The notes under the pieces are model-generated. The model saw only the letters and a list, made by a program, of their open reading frames with translations, made no database searches and was not told where the DNA came from. From an uncultured Collinsella sp. (GTDB lineage Bacteria; Actinomycetota; Coriobacteriia; Coriobacteriales; Coriobacteriaceae), in NCBI GenBank assembly GCA_900543515.1, contig UQRW01000028.1, forward strand, positions 1 to 28,354: 28,354 nucleotides of DNA. Reading direction: 5' to 3'. Of this stretch, positions 1 through 8,820 are shown in pieces. Position 1 is the stretch's first letter; every line of letters begins with the position of its first letter. Position numbers and translations under genes: made by a program.

Positions 1-25
1 AATCCAAGGGTTATACCCTAAGAGC

Positions 26-51
26 AAACCACCCCTTTTAGGGGTGGTTTT
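26..51 (+). terminator. Rho-independent terminator of an upstream gene
   Basis: A perfect 10-bp stem (26-35 with 41-50) with a 5-nt loop ends in a T-run. The A-run on the other side makes it potentially bidirectional. It ends transcription of whatever gene lies left of the window and insulates the pgeF-pst operon. Confidence 0.85.
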
Positions 52-84
52 GATTTCGACTTTGTAAACTAGAACCTCCAATCT

Positions 85-102
85 CTTTACGTTCCCTTTA
101 CG
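85..102 (+). promoter_or_regulatory. Candidate PHO box (two 7-bp direct repeats, 11-bp period)
   Basis: CTTTACG occurs at 85-91 and again at 96-102, separated by 4 bases. Seven-base direct repeats with 4-base spacers are the known layout of PhoB/PhoP operators. The site lies about 105 bases before pgeF, and pgeF overlaps pstS, so it is well placed to control the whole phosphate operon. A TATCCT at 123-128 could be the -10, with the second repeat covering the -35 position. The exact consensus for this lineage is unknown to me, so the call is an inference. Confidence 0.45.
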
Positions 103-142
103 ATTGCCTCCAGCGCAGCAGGTATCCTTTTAGAGAAGTATG

Positions 143-179
143 ACAGCCGTATAAACGCGGGCTGTAGCGGCGATGCCGC
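143..179 (+). other. Two small hairpins in the pgeF 5' leader
   Basis: ACAGCC (143-148) pairs with GGCTGT (160-165), and GCGGC (167-171) with GCCGC (175-179). They sit just before the Shine-Dalgarno sequence at 194-200. Their role is unknown and they could simply shape the leader. Confidence 0.35.
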
Positions 180-207
180 GGTACTTGTGTTATTAGGAGG
201 CTTTAGT

Positions 208-1008
208 ATGGCAGCACGTGCGGACAAAGTTTCGCGTGTCGACCATGATGGAGTTACGTTGGTGGAGGGCGCGACATCCGATGTTCGCTTTGCCTTCACC
301 GAGCGCGCCGGTGGCGTTTCCGAAGATGCGTACTCCTCACTCAACTTGGGCTCGCATGTTGGCGATGACCCCTTTGCTGTTCAAGAAAATCGTCGTCGTG
401 CGCTCGAGGCTATGGGTGCCGCCGAGTGCGAGCACAACCTGCTCGTTCCCAATCAGGTCCATGGTGATCATATCGTTGCGGTGACCTCGAACGGCGCCGA
501 TGACCTTGAGGACGTTCGCGAGCAGATTGCCGAGGGCTGTGATGCTATCGTCTGCACGGCGTATAACGTGCCCGTGCTGCTCTGCTTTGCCGACTGCGTT
601 CCCGTGGTGCTGGTGGCCCCCGGCGGATTTGCCGTGGTGCACTCCGGTTGGAAGGGCACGATTGCACGTATTTCCGCCAAGGCGTGCCAGGCGCTTTGCG
701 ATGCTGCCGGTTGCGATGCGAGCGACGTTTCCGCCTATATCGGCCCCCATATCTTGGGTGACGAATATGAGGTATCCCAGGAACTCATGGATCGCTTTGC
801 CGCCGAGTTCTCTTGCATCGATGCGAATACCTCTCGCATGCTTGATCTTTCCGCTGCCATTCGCGAGGCGCTGGTAGATGTCGGTGTCGACGCGGATAAT
901 ATCGTGGATACCCAGCTTTCGACCGTGCGTCAGAACGACCGCTTTTATTCCTACCGTAACGAGGACGGCACCTGTGGGCGCCATGCTGCGATCGGCGTGA
1001 TGCTATGA
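208..1008 (+). CDS. pgeF: Peptidoglycan editing factor PgeF / YlmD (YfiH, DUF152 family)
   Basis: A 266-residue protein of the YfiH/DUF152 (multicopper-oxidase-like) family. Members hydrolyse mis-incorporated residues in peptidoglycan precursors (PgeF), and older work called them polyphenol oxidases. The family core is clear: FADC with the metal-binding Cys130, then HSGWKGT with His145. The C-terminal part keeps IGP and a YSYR motif. Start ATG 208 is chosen because TAGGAGG lies at 194-200; an in-frame GTG at 187 lies upstream of that site. The stop overlaps the pstS start (ATGA, 1005-1008), so the two are translationally coupled. In many Gram-positives this gene (ylmD) is directly followed by ylmE; here the pst operon stands between them. 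Confidence 0.9.
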   Translation: MAARADKVSRVDHDGVTLVEGATSDVRFAFTERAGGVSEDAYSSLNLGSHVGDDPFAVQENRRRALEAMGAAECEHNLLVPNQVHGDHIVAVTSNGADDLEDVREQIAEGCDAIVCTAYNVPVLLCFADCVPVVLVAPGGFAVVHSGWKGTIARISAKACQALCDAAGCDASDVSAYIGPHILGDEYEVSQELMDRFAAEFSCIDANTSRMLDLSAAIREALVDVGVDADNIVDTQLSTVRQNDRFYSYRNEDGTCGRHAAIGVML

Positions 1009-1841
1009 GAAAGATCGTATCGGTCCTGAGCGCCGCTGTGCTTACGCTTACGCTGTGCGCCTGTTCTTCGGGATCTTCTACCTCTTCCATTACCGTGGCC
1101 GGCTCCACGACCTGCCTTCCTATCGCCGAGATTGCGGCCGAGGGCTTTAAGGAGGAGACCGGCATCGACGTGCTCGTTTCCGGTTTGGGTTCTTCCGCTG
1201 GGATCGAGGCCGTCAGCGCCGGCACGGCCGATATCGCCAGCTCCTCCCGTGGACTCAATGCCGACGAACAGGATCTGGGCCTGACTCCCATCGTCATTGC
1301 CCACGACGGTATTGCGGTCATCGTGAACGACGACAACCCCGTCGATAACCTCTCGACCGAGCAGCTCCGCGATATCTACGCCGGCAAGATTACCAATTGG
1401 AAAGAGGTCGGTGGCGAGGACCTGAGGATTCAGGTCATCAACCGAGACGAGGCGTCCGGTACGCGCGAGGCCTTCCGTACCATCGTGATGGATGGCACGC
1501 CGTTCGATCGCCGCTCGGCTGTTCTTTCGGGTACGGGCCAGGTGCGCGACGTGGTATCTCGTTCGCGTGGGGCCATCGGCTACATTTCGCTGGGCTTCGT
1601 CGATAGCCTCAACGCCAAGACCTCGGTCAAGGCTGTCTCGGTCAATCATGTTGAGGCGTCCGAGAAGACGGTCGCGAGTGGCGGCTATCCCATCTCGCGC
1701 GACCTTTACTTCTTTGTGAAGGGTGCGCCTTCGCAGCAGGCGCAGGATTACATCGACTACGTGACGTCCGAAAAGATGGACAAGCAGATTCGCGAGGCGG
1801 GCTTTATTCCCGTCACCAACGACGAGAAGGGGAGTGAGTAG
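1005..1841 (+). CDS. pstS: Phosphate ABC transporter substrate-binding lipoprotein PstS
   Basis: A 278-residue periplasmic-type binding protein that captures inorganic phosphate outside the membrane and delivers it to PstCA. The N-terminus is a lipoprotein signal: a basic start, a hydrophobic core and the lipobox LCAC with Cys20 as lipidation site. Family signatures follow: GSTTCLPIAE, SGLGSSAGIEAV, ADIASSSR and DEASGTREAF, the last being the phosphate-binding SGTR loop. It starts inside the pgeF stop (4-base overlap) and is followed one base later by pstC. The length is normal for short Gram-positive PstS. Confidence 0.95.
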   Translation: MRKIVSVLSAAVLTLTLCACSSGSSTSSITVAGSTTCLPIAEIAAEGFKEETGIDVLVSGLGSSAGIEAVSAGTADIASSSRGLNADEQDLGLTPIVIAHDGIAVIVNDDNPVDNLSTEQLRDIYAGKITNWKEVGGEDLRIQVINRDEASGTREAFRTIVMDGTPFDRRSAVLSGTGQVRDVVSRSRGAIGYISLGFVDSLNAKTSVKAVSVNHVEASEKTVASGGYPISRDLYFFVKGAPSQQAQDYIDYVTSEKMDKQIREAGFIPVTNDEKGSE

Positions 1842-1842
1842 C

Positions 1843-2769
1843 ATGGAAGCACAGGAAAACTCCCAGACTGAGCAGAATGCTCAGGCACCCAAGAAGCGCG
1901 AGCTGGCGCTCGTATCGCGCAGTACCTATATCAAGGAGAAGGCGCTGCAGTGGATCTTCTTTGCCTGCGCGTTTTTGGCGGTCGTTACCGTCATCCTGAT
2001 TTTTGTCTTTACCACGTACTCGGCGCTGCCCGTCTTTACTGACATCGGTCTGGCGGACTTCTTTAGCTTTACGTGGGCGCCTTCCGAGGGCCACTACGGC
2101 ATCTTGTCGCTGCTTGCCGGCTCGGGTCTGGTGACCGTCGGTGCGCTCGCCATGGGCGTGCCGCTGGGCGTGGGTACGGCCGTTTACCTGGTCGAGATTG
2201 CCAGCAAGCGCGTGCGCAAGCTCATCAGCCCCGCCGTTGACCTGCTGGCGGGCATACCCTCCATCATCTACGGCTTCTTTGGCATGATCATCATCCGCCC
2301 GTTTATCGCACAACTGACCGGCGGCCTTGGTTTTGGTGCGCTGACGGCGTGGTTTGTGCTCGCCATCATGATCGTCCCTACCATCACCACGCTCACCATC
2401 GATGCTCTCAATTCCATTCCCATGGGCATTCGCGAGGCATCGTATGCCATGGGCGCCACCAAGTGGCAGACCATCTATAAGGTCGTGTTACCTGCCGCCA
2501 AGCTGGGTATCGTGGATGCCATCGTGCTGGGTATGGGCCGTGCCATCGGCGAGACCATGGCCGTGCTCATGGTCGTGGGTAACGCCCCGGTTATTCCCGA
2601 TAGCATTGCGAGCCCCATCTCGACGCTCACGAGCCAGATTGCGCTCGACATGAGCTATTCCTCGGGTCTGCACCGCTCGGCGCTGTTCGGCATGGGCGTG
2701 GTCCTGTTTATCATCTCCGCCACACTGGTGGGCATCGTCCGTCTGATTTCCAAGAAGAAGAGGGGGTAG
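1843..2769 (+). CDS. pstC: Phosphate ABC transporter permease PstC
   Basis: A 308-residue inner-membrane permease, one half of the phosphate channel. After about 25 polar residues there are about six hydrophobic segments, the first around residues 32-55. The conserved permease coupling loop is visible as REASYAMGATKWQT followed by GRAIGETMAVLM, typical of PstC/PstA. ATG 1843 is preferred over an in-frame GTG at 1834 because AAGGGGAG at 1827-1834 gives a well-spaced ribosome site. It is packed between pstS and pstA with 1- and 3-base gaps. Confidence 0.95.
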   Translation: MEAQENSQTEQNAQAPKKRELALVSRSTYIKEKALQWIFFACAFLAVVTVILIFVFTTYSALPVFTDIGLADFFSFTWAPSEGHYGILSLLAGSGLVTVGALAMGVPLGVGTAVYLVEIASKRVRKLISPAVDLLAGIPSIIYGFFGMIIIRPFIAQLTGGLGFGALTAWFVLAIMIVPTITTLTIDALNSIPMGIREASYAMGATKWQTIYKVVLPAAKLGIVDAIVLGMGRAIGETMAVLMVVGNAPVIPDSIASPISTLTSQIALDMSYSSGLHRSALFGMGVVLFIISATLVGIVRLISKKKRG

Positions 2770-2772
2770 GCT

Positions 2773-3678
2773 ATGTCCGATTCCGTTGACGCGACGGTCG
2801 ATGCGACCTCGTCGCGCGAGCGCATCAAGCGTGCCCTTTCCCACGGCAAGAAGGGCCGCATCAACAAGGACCTGTCCAACAAGATCATGCTTGGCGTGTT
2901 CCGTGCCGCTGCCTACATCACCACGCTGGTGCTGGTCGCTATCATCGCCTACGTGGTCATCAACGGCCTGCCACACATCTCGCTCGACTTTATCTTCGGT
3001 TGGCCCCAGGGCGTCAACGCCGAGGGCGGAATTTGGCCCACGATCGTCTCGACCGTCTACGTGACGGCGCTCGCCATGCTTATCTGCACGCCGATCGCTG
3101 TGCTGGCAGCCGTCTATCTGGCCGAGTACGCCAAGCAGGGCAAGGTCGTCGAGCTCATTCGCTACGCTGCTGACGCTTTGGCCTCGGTGCCCTCCATCGT
3201 TATGGGCCTGTTTGGCTACGCCTTGTTTGTCGAGGCTATGGGCCTGGGCCTTTCGATGGTCTCTGCCGCTCTGGCACTCGCGCTCTTGATGCTCCCCATC
3301 GTCATGCGCACCACCGAAGAGGCCATTCGCGCCGTTCCGCGCTATATCCGTTGGGGCGCGTACGGCCTGGGCGCCACCAAGTGGCAGGTTGTCTCCAAGA
3401 TCGTGCTTCCTTCTGCCTTTGGCCGTATTGCCACGGGCATCGTCCTCGCCATCGGCCGTGCCATTGGCGAGACCGCGGTGGTGCTCTACACCATGGGCCA
3501 GGCCATCAACCTGCCTATTTCGCCGCTCGATTCCGGCCGCCCCATGACGGTTCACCTGTACCTGCTTGCCAACGACGGCATCAACATGAACGCAGCCTAC
3601 GGCACTGCGCTCTTGCTGATGGTGATCATTTTGGCCTTCAACCTGTTTGCGCGCTTCCTGTCGCGTAAGCGTCGCTAG
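2773..3678 (+). CDS. pstA: Phosphate ABC transporter permease PstA
   Basis: A 301-residue permease that pairs with PstC. The first 35 residues are polar and basic, followed by about six membrane spans. The coupling loop reads GAYGLGATKWQVVSKIVLP and then GRAIGETAVVLYTMGQ, parallel to PstC but with the PstA-type ending. The ATG follows the pstC stop by 3 bases, with AGGGGG just upstream. It is part of the contiguous pgeF-pstSCAB unit. Confidence 0.95.
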   Translation: MSDSVDATVDATSSRERIKRALSHGKKGRINKDLSNKIMLGVFRAAAYITTLVLVAIIAYVVINGLPHISLDFIFGWPQGVNAEGGIWPTIVSTVYVTALAMLICTPIAVLAAVYLAEYAKQGKVVELIRYAADALASVPSIVMGLFGYALFVEAMGLGLSMVSAALALALLMLPIVMRTTEEAIRAVPRYIRWGAYGLGATKWQVVSKIVLPSAFGRIATGIVLAIGRAIGETAVVLYTMGQAINLPISPLDSGRPMTVHLYLLANDGINMNAAYGTALLLMVIILAFNLFARFLSRKRR

Positions 3679-3690
3679 TTAAGGAGTCCC

Positions 3691-4494
<804 letters not shown>

Positions 4495-4586
4495 TCGGTG
4501 CGACTAGTCCCAAGCCGATCGGATCTGGTCCGGTGCGTATTCACTGTGCGGGCGGCATGACCGCACCCAACTGATTGGAGTGAACC

Positions 4587-5444
4587 ATGCGCAAACTGTT
4601 TTCCCGTCAGCTCATCGAGGCCCGTCACGAGATGCTGAGCATCTACGAGGCCGTCGATCTGGCCCTCCACGATGCCGTGAAGGCCTATGTGACCGACGAC
4701 CGCAAGCTCGCCACCAAGACCAAGAAGCGCACGCTTTCGATTGACGCACGCTGCGCCAACCTGGAGGCCGTCTGCTACAACCTGATTGCCACGCAGTCAC
4801 CGGTCGCCTCCGACTTCCGCTTGCTGCAGACGATCATCTACGTCGACTTTAACCTGCAGCGCATGACCGATAAGGTTCGCCAGATTTGCCGCGCCACGCG
4901 TCATATGATCAAGGCCGACATCTCGCTGCCCAAGGAGCTTGTCGGCACGGTCGAGGCCGAGGCTGAGGCCGTCTACCAGGTGCTGGGCTCTTCGCTTTCT
5001 GCGCTCGTCACCAACGACATGTCCATCATCTGCAACTTGGCCGTCGAGGACGAGCCAGTGCACGCCGCCTACGAGAAGTTCTTCCGCACCTTTAACCGCA
5101 TGGACACGGGCGATTTTATGGACGACGACAGCAACTATGACGACCTGCGCCGCGCCATCATGGTATCGCGCTATCTCGATCGCATCGCCTCGATTTCCAT
5201 CGATGCCGCCTGCCGTCTGACCTTCCTGTTGACCGGACAGCGTATGACTGCCGGTGATATCGCCTGCACTGATGAGGATGAGCTCGAGAGCATGCGCGTG
5301 CCTTCGGGCGAGGGTGTTATCATGAGGCCCGCCGTCGATGCACGCTACGTTGCCAAGGTGCCCGTTAACGAGGTCAGCGAGGGTCTTCGCTACCTGCTCG
5401 ATCATCTTGAGGATGAGGACGATGGCGAGGACGACGAGGAGTAA
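4587..5444 (+). CDS. phoU: Phosphate signalling and transport regulator PhoU
   Basis: A 285-residue all-helical protein expected to have two PhoU repeats. PhoU restrains Pst transport and PHO signalling when phosphate is plentiful. The N-terminal stretch RQLIEARHEMLSIYE is typical of the first PhoU repeat, and a second helical bundle follows. The last 20 or so residues are almost all Asp and Glu, an acidic tail that makes it longer than the usual 220-240 residues. It is the last gene of the phosphate operon and is followed by a strong hairpin at 5482. Confidence 0.88.
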   Translation: MRKLFSRQLIEARHEMLSIYEAVDLALHDAVKAYVTDDRKLATKTKKRTLSIDARCANLEAVCYNLIATQSPVASDFRLLQTIIYVDFNLQRMTDKVRQICRATRHMIKADISLPKELVGTVEAEAEAVYQVLGSSLSALVTNDMSIICNLAVEDEPVHAAYEKFFRTFNRMDTGDFMDDDSNYDDLRRAIMVSRYLDRIASISIDAACRLTFLLTGQRMTAGDIACTDEDELESMRVPSGEGVIMRPAVDARYVAKVPVNEVSEGLRYLLDHLEDEDDGEDDEE

Positions 5445-5481
5445 GTAACCCCGTTCGTCGAAAGATTGTAAATACCTAGGT

Positions 5482-5517
5482 GAGCGCGGCCTTGCACATG
5501 CGGGGCCGCGCTCTTGC
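5482..5517 (+). terminator. Strong hairpin after phoU, likely end of the pst operon
   Basis: GAGCGCGGCC (5482-5491) pairs perfectly with GGCCGCGCTC (5504-5513) around a 12-nt loop. The tail is only weakly T-rich (TTGCGTT), so termination may be partial and let transcripts run on into yggS. Confidence 0.6.
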
Positions 5518-5563
5518 GTTAGCATGGGACTACTTGTTTGGCTGTCAGCGGAGGCGATTGGCA

Positions 5564-6301
5564 ATGGATAACTATTTGGACTTGATGCGCGCTCGCCGCG
5601 AGCAGATTCTGGAACGTTTTTATGCGGCGCTCGATCGCGCGGGCCGTCCCCACGACGCCGCGAGCCTCATTGCCGTGTCCAAGACCGTTGGTGTCGATGA
5701 GACCGTTGCCGCCATCCAGGCGGGGTATCGCCATTTTGCCGAGAACCGCCCGCAGGAGCTGGTTCGCAAGCTCACGGGTCTGGCGGAGCATCCGGAGCTG
5801 CCCGAGGTGCGCTTCGATATGATCGGCAACCTGCAGACCAATAAGATCAATGCGGTGCTGGGCTCAGCCGAGCTGATTCACTCGGTGGGTTCGCTGCATC
5901 TGGCGCAGGCGATCTCGAGCCGTGCTGTTCGCAAGATTGAGGCAGGCGAGCTCGTCGGCCCCCAGCGTGTGCTCATTGAGGTCAATGTGAGTGGTGAGGA
6001 GTCGAAGGGAGGCTTTTCACCCGATGAGATTCGCGCCGCCGCGGGTGAGCTTGCAGAACTTGAGGGAATTTGCGTACAGGGGCTTATGACTATGGCGCCC
6101 CGGGGGAATAAGGATGTGGCACGCCGCACCTTTGCGGGGCTTCGTGAGCTGAGGGATGAGCTGGAGGCGGCGCATCCCGATTTGAACCTGCCTGAGCTTT
6201 CCTGCGGTATGAGCGAGGACTTTGAGTCTGCCCTTGAGGAGGGCTCTACGCTCGTTCGCCTGGGCAGGGTAGTATTTAGCCCGGAGTTTGCAGTAAAATA
6301 A
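5564..6301 (+). CDS. yggS: YggS/YlmE family PLP-homeostasis protein
   Basis: A 245-residue alanine-racemase-like TIM-barrel protein that binds pyridoxal 5'-phosphate and buffers its level. The PLP lysine lies in LIAVSKTVG. Other family marks are FAENRPQEL, the MIGNLQTNK motif, the VNVSGEESKGG segment, LMTMAP and the C-terminal LSCGMSEDFE. ATG 5564 is chosen because GCGGAGGC is at 5548-5555; the longer reading frame from 5480 would run through the phoU terminator hairpin. It is known as ylmE in the Gram-positive sepF cluster and precedes sepF here by 60 bases. Confidence 0.93.
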   Translation: MDNYLDLMRARREQILERFYAALDRAGRPHDAASLIAVSKTVGVDETVAAIQAGYRHFAENRPQELVRKLTGLAEHPELPEVRFDMIGNLQTNKINAVLGSAELIHSVGSLHLAQAISSRAVRKIEAGELVGPQRVLIEVNVSGEESKGGFSPDEIRAAAGELAELEGICVQGLMTMAPRGNKDVARRTFAGLRELRDELEAAHPDLNLPELSCGMSEDFESALEEGSTLVRLGRVVFSPEFAVK

Positions 6302-6361
6302 GGCTCTGAAGTGCGCACTGATTATCGGGGCGCCTGCACTAAACCGCGAGAGGACACAACC

Positions 6362-7084
6362 ATGGGCTTCCTTGACGAGATTAAAAATAAGATGCACCTG
6401 GGCGGCCAGCAGGGTTACGACCAGGGTTATGGCCAGGACGACGACTACGGCTACGATGACGGCTACGACGATGGCTATCAGAACAACGGCTACAGCGGTG
6501 CTTCGGGCGAGGGCTTCTACACCCAAGACGAGCCGAGCAACGGCCTGCTTGGTCAGACGCGCCGCGGTGAAGCTGAGTCGGTTGCCGTGTATACGCGCTC
6601 CGGTCAGCTGGTCGGCGATGACTCCCGCCATGCCACGACGTATAACCCGCCTTCGCGCTCGCAGGACAGTGTTGCGAGCGGTTATCGTCCCGGTGCCTAT
6701 GACACGCCGTCGAGCTACGCCGAGAATACCCGCGCCCGTGCCGCCGCTGCACCCGCGCCTGCACCGAGCGATGCCTCGGCCTATGCGAGCAATATCATCA
6801 ACGCCACGCCGCAGCTGCCGGCCTATGTCCTGCGCCCCGAGAGCTATGACGACGTGGAGACCGTGGTGCGCCGCGTTCGCACCAAGCAGCCTGTCGCACT
6901 GATTTTTGTGGGCGTACGCACCGAAGTTGCCAAGCGCGTCTTGGACTTCTCTTACGGCTTTGCCTGCGGTCTGGGTGCCACGGTCAAGGAGGTGGGCGAC
7001 CGCGTGTTCATGGTGCTGCCCGCCGGTTGCGAGGTCAAAGATTCCGATCTCAAGAAGCTTCGTGCCGACGGCTACCTTAAGTAA
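6362..7084 (+). CDS. sepF: Cell division protein SepF
   Basis: A 240-residue cytoplasmic membrane-associated partner of FtsZ. The short N-terminus (GFLDEIKNKM) fits the amphipathic membrane anchor. Residues of roughly 15-50 are a Gly/Asp/Tyr-rich low-complexity stretch with repeated GY and DDGY units. A disordered Ala/Pro/Ser linker follows, then the C-terminal SepF (DUF552) domain from about residue 155 (PESYDDVETVV, the central ALIFVG strand, VLDFSYGFACGL, DRVFMVLP). ATG 6362 follows GAGAGGA (6348-6354). In Actinobacteria, which often lack FtsA, SepF is the main FtsZ anchor. Confidence 0.93.
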   Translation: MGFLDEIKNKMHLGGQQGYDQGYGQDDDYGYDDGYDDGYQNNGYSGASGEGFYTQDEPSNGLLGQTRRGEAESVAVYTRSGQLVGDDSRHATTYNPPSRSQDSVASGYRPGAYDTPSSYAENTRARAAAAPAPAPSDASAYASNIINATPQLPAYVLRPESYDDVETVVRRVRTKQPVALIFVGVRTEVAKRVLDFSYGFACGLGATVKEVGDRVFMVLPAGCEVKDSDLKKLRADGYLK

Positions 7085-7105
7085 AGACAAGACGAGGAGA
7101 TTCCC

Positions 7106-7387
7106 ATCAACATCTACACTATCGTCCAGCTGGTCAACACGCTGTTCAACTTCTATTCCACGCTCATTGTCGTCTACTGCTTTATGACGTGGATTCCCAT
7201 GAAGCAGGGTGGTTTGCTTCAGGATATTGCCGCGGTGCTTGATAGCGTGTGCGGTCCGTGGCTCAACCTGTTCCGTCGTTTCATCCCGCCGATGGGCGGT
7301 ATCGATTTTTCGCCGGTCGTTGCGATTATTGCGTTGCAGTTGGTGCAGAGGCTGGTTCTGCAGCTTCTTATAGGTATACTCGTGTAG
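7106..7387 (+). CDS. yggT: YggT/YlmG family membrane protein with an ATC (or ATT) start
   Basis: About 93 residues with two membrane segments and the family pattern YCFMTWIP followed by LNLFRRFIPPMGGIDFSPVVAI. Such proteins sit in the sepF-divIVA cluster and influence division-site or membrane organisation. There is no ATG, GTG or TTG between the sepF stop (7082-7084, same frame) and the start of family similarity. GAGGAG at 7094-7099 is 6 bases before ATC 7106 and directly abuts ATT 7100. ATG 7184 would remove the first membrane helix and has no ribosome site. I therefore place the start at ATC 7106, with ATT 7100 as the alternative. Confidence 0.8.
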   Translation: MNIYTIVQLVNTLFNFYSTLIVVYCFMTWIPMKQGGLLQDIAAVLDSVCGPWLNLFRRFIPPMGGIDFSPVVAIIALQLVQRLVLQLLIGILV

Positions 7388-7448
7388 AACTGACTTAGTA
7401 ACTTACGTCGGGCGTGTAGCGCCGAGGCGATGAAAAAGGAGACTTGTT

Positions 7449-8123
7449 ATGGCTATTACCCCTGCAGACATCCAGACTCAGACTTTCTCTGAGGCCAAGC
7501 GTGGCTACGATCCTGCTGAGGTCGACGTCTTCTTGGAGACGCTGTCCTCCGAGGTTGACGCTATGCTCGCTAAGATCGTCGACCTTAAGGGTCGCCTGAC
7601 TGCTACCGAGCAGCAGCTTGCCGATGCGCAGGCTCAGCTTGCCCAAGCTCAGGATGCCACCGCCCAGGCCGTTCCTGCCGCCCCCGTGGCTGCTCCCGCC
7701 CCTGACTTCTCCGCTCAGGAGCGCCAGATTTCCGCTGCCCTGATCGCTGCCCAGCAGACCGCTGAGACCATCGTCAACGATGCCAACGAGAACGCTGAGC
7801 GTATCCGCAACGAGGCTGACGCCAAGGCCCGCGAGGTTATCCGCCAGGCTCTGACCGAGAAGCAGGCCGAGCTCGAGGAGATCGATCGTCTCAAGGCTTC
7901 CCGTGAGGAGTTCAAGGCAGAGTATCTCAAGCTCATCCAGCACTTCATGGACGATGCCCAGAATTCCTTCCCGGCCGATCTGATGGCCTCCACGCCGGTC
8001 GGTTCTGCCGCTTCTCCTGCAGTGACTGTTCCCGCCGAGCCGCTGCCCGTCGCTGACCCGGTTGTCCCCGTGGCCGATCCCTTCGCCCCGATCGACAACT
8101 TTGCTGCCGACGACCTGGACTAA
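7449..8123 (+). CDS. divIVA: DivIVA domain protein (Wag31-like polar/septal scaffold)
   Basis: A 224-residue coiled-coil protein. The N-terminal DivIVA domain is clear (TPADIQTQTFSEAKRGYDPA, then VDVFLETLSSEVD), the part that senses curved membrane. A coiled coil over roughly residues 30-65 follows, then a Pro/Ala linker, a second long coiled coil (about 85-160) and a flexible Pro/Ala/Val tail ending in acidic residues. DivIVA marks poles and division sites and in Actinobacteria organises tip growth. A strong AAAAAGGAG site precedes ATG 7449, and codon use suggests high expression. A textbook terminator follows at 8151. Confidence 0.92.
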   Translation: MAITPADIQTQTFSEAKRGYDPAEVDVFLETLSSEVDAMLAKIVDLKGRLTATEQQLADAQAQLAQAQDATAQAVPAAPVAAPAPDFSAQERQISAALIAAQQTAETIVNDANENAERIRNEADAKAREVIRQALTEKQAELEEIDRLKASREEFKAEYLKLIQHFMDDAQNSFPADLMASTPVGSAASPAVTVPAEPLPVADPVVPVADPFAPIDNFAADDLD

Positions 8124-8150
8124 CATTCGGCCTACAATTTAGTGCCTAGA

Positions 8151-8180
8151 AAGGACCCGCAGCTTGCGGGTCCTTTTTTA
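8151..8180 (+). terminator. Rho-independent terminator after divIVA
   Basis: A perfect 10-bp stem (8151-8160 with 8166-8175) with a 5-nt loop is followed by a T-run. Confidence 0.92.
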
Positions 8181-8204
8181 TGACTGTGCCGGAGTGCGTA
8201 ACAT

Positions 8205-8242
8205 AAAAAACCGAGCCCTGCACATAATGGCGCAGAACTCGG
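8205..8242 (-). terminator. Rho-independent terminator of the nitroreductase gene
   Basis: On the - strand CCGAG and CTGC (8242-8232) pair with GCAG and CTCGG (8221-8211), with a two-base internal mismatch, and are followed by six T residues (8210-8205). Confidence 0.75.
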
Positions 8243-8289
8243 CGAACGGGTGAGCGGTCAAGGGTAGGTTTTAAGGCATGTCCCAAAAC

Positions 8290-8820
8290 CTACTTGAGGA
8301 GGAAGTCGGAGAGGGGAATGGTACGGGCCTCGCGATGCTCGGGATCGGCGATGTGGTCGGCAGGATATCCACAGACGAGCATGTGATAGGGATAGACGCC
8401 CTTGGGCAGATTGAACTGCTCCTGCGCCACCTCAGGCTTAAAATGGCATACCCAGCACGTTCCCAGGCCCTGCTCGGTGGCCTCCATCATCATCTGATCA
8501 CACACGATTGAGGTGTCGATTTCACTAGAATTCATCTGGTCATACGGGCGCACCCAAGCGTCTTCGGTAACGCTACAAATAAGGAAGATGAGCGGAGCGC
8601 CAAAGATAGATCCATCACGAGCAAACCGAGGCTGACAAGCAGCAGCCTTCTCCAGAAGCTCAGGCGTATCCAGCACCATCACACGAGAAGGATGATTATT
8701 ACAAGCAGAAGGAGCAATCCGCCCAGCCTCAACAATGGCATCCACCACAGCCTGCTCCACAGCCCGATCTTCAAACTCACGACAAGAATACCGACCCCGA
8801 GCCAGATCCAAATAAGACAT
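8290..8820 (-). CDS. Nitroreductase family protein (FMN-dependent)
   Basis: A 176-residue protein of the nitroreductase fold, expected to bind FMN and reduce nitro, quinone or similar substrates with NAD(P)H. Evidence is the N-terminal RGRYSCREF motif (the family's RRSxRxF FMN site), APSACNNHPSRVMV, the TSIVCDQMMMEATEQGLGTCW segment in pieces, and a C-terminal VCGYPA. Several Cys residues are present. ATG 8820 follows GGAGGG on the - strand. Oddly, the 5' third of the gene and its upstream region are strongly A/C-rich on the + strand, unlike the neighbours. The substrate cannot be predicted. Confidence 0.85.
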   Translation of the reverse strand: MSYLDLARGRYSCREFEDRAVEQAVVDAIVEAGRIAPSACNNHPSRVMVLDTPELLEKAAACQPRFARDGSIFGAPLIFLICSVTEDAWVRPYDQMNSSEIDTSIVCDQMMMEATEQGLGTCWVCHFKPEVAQEQFNLPKGVYPYHMLVCGYPADHIADPEHREARTIPLSDFLLK

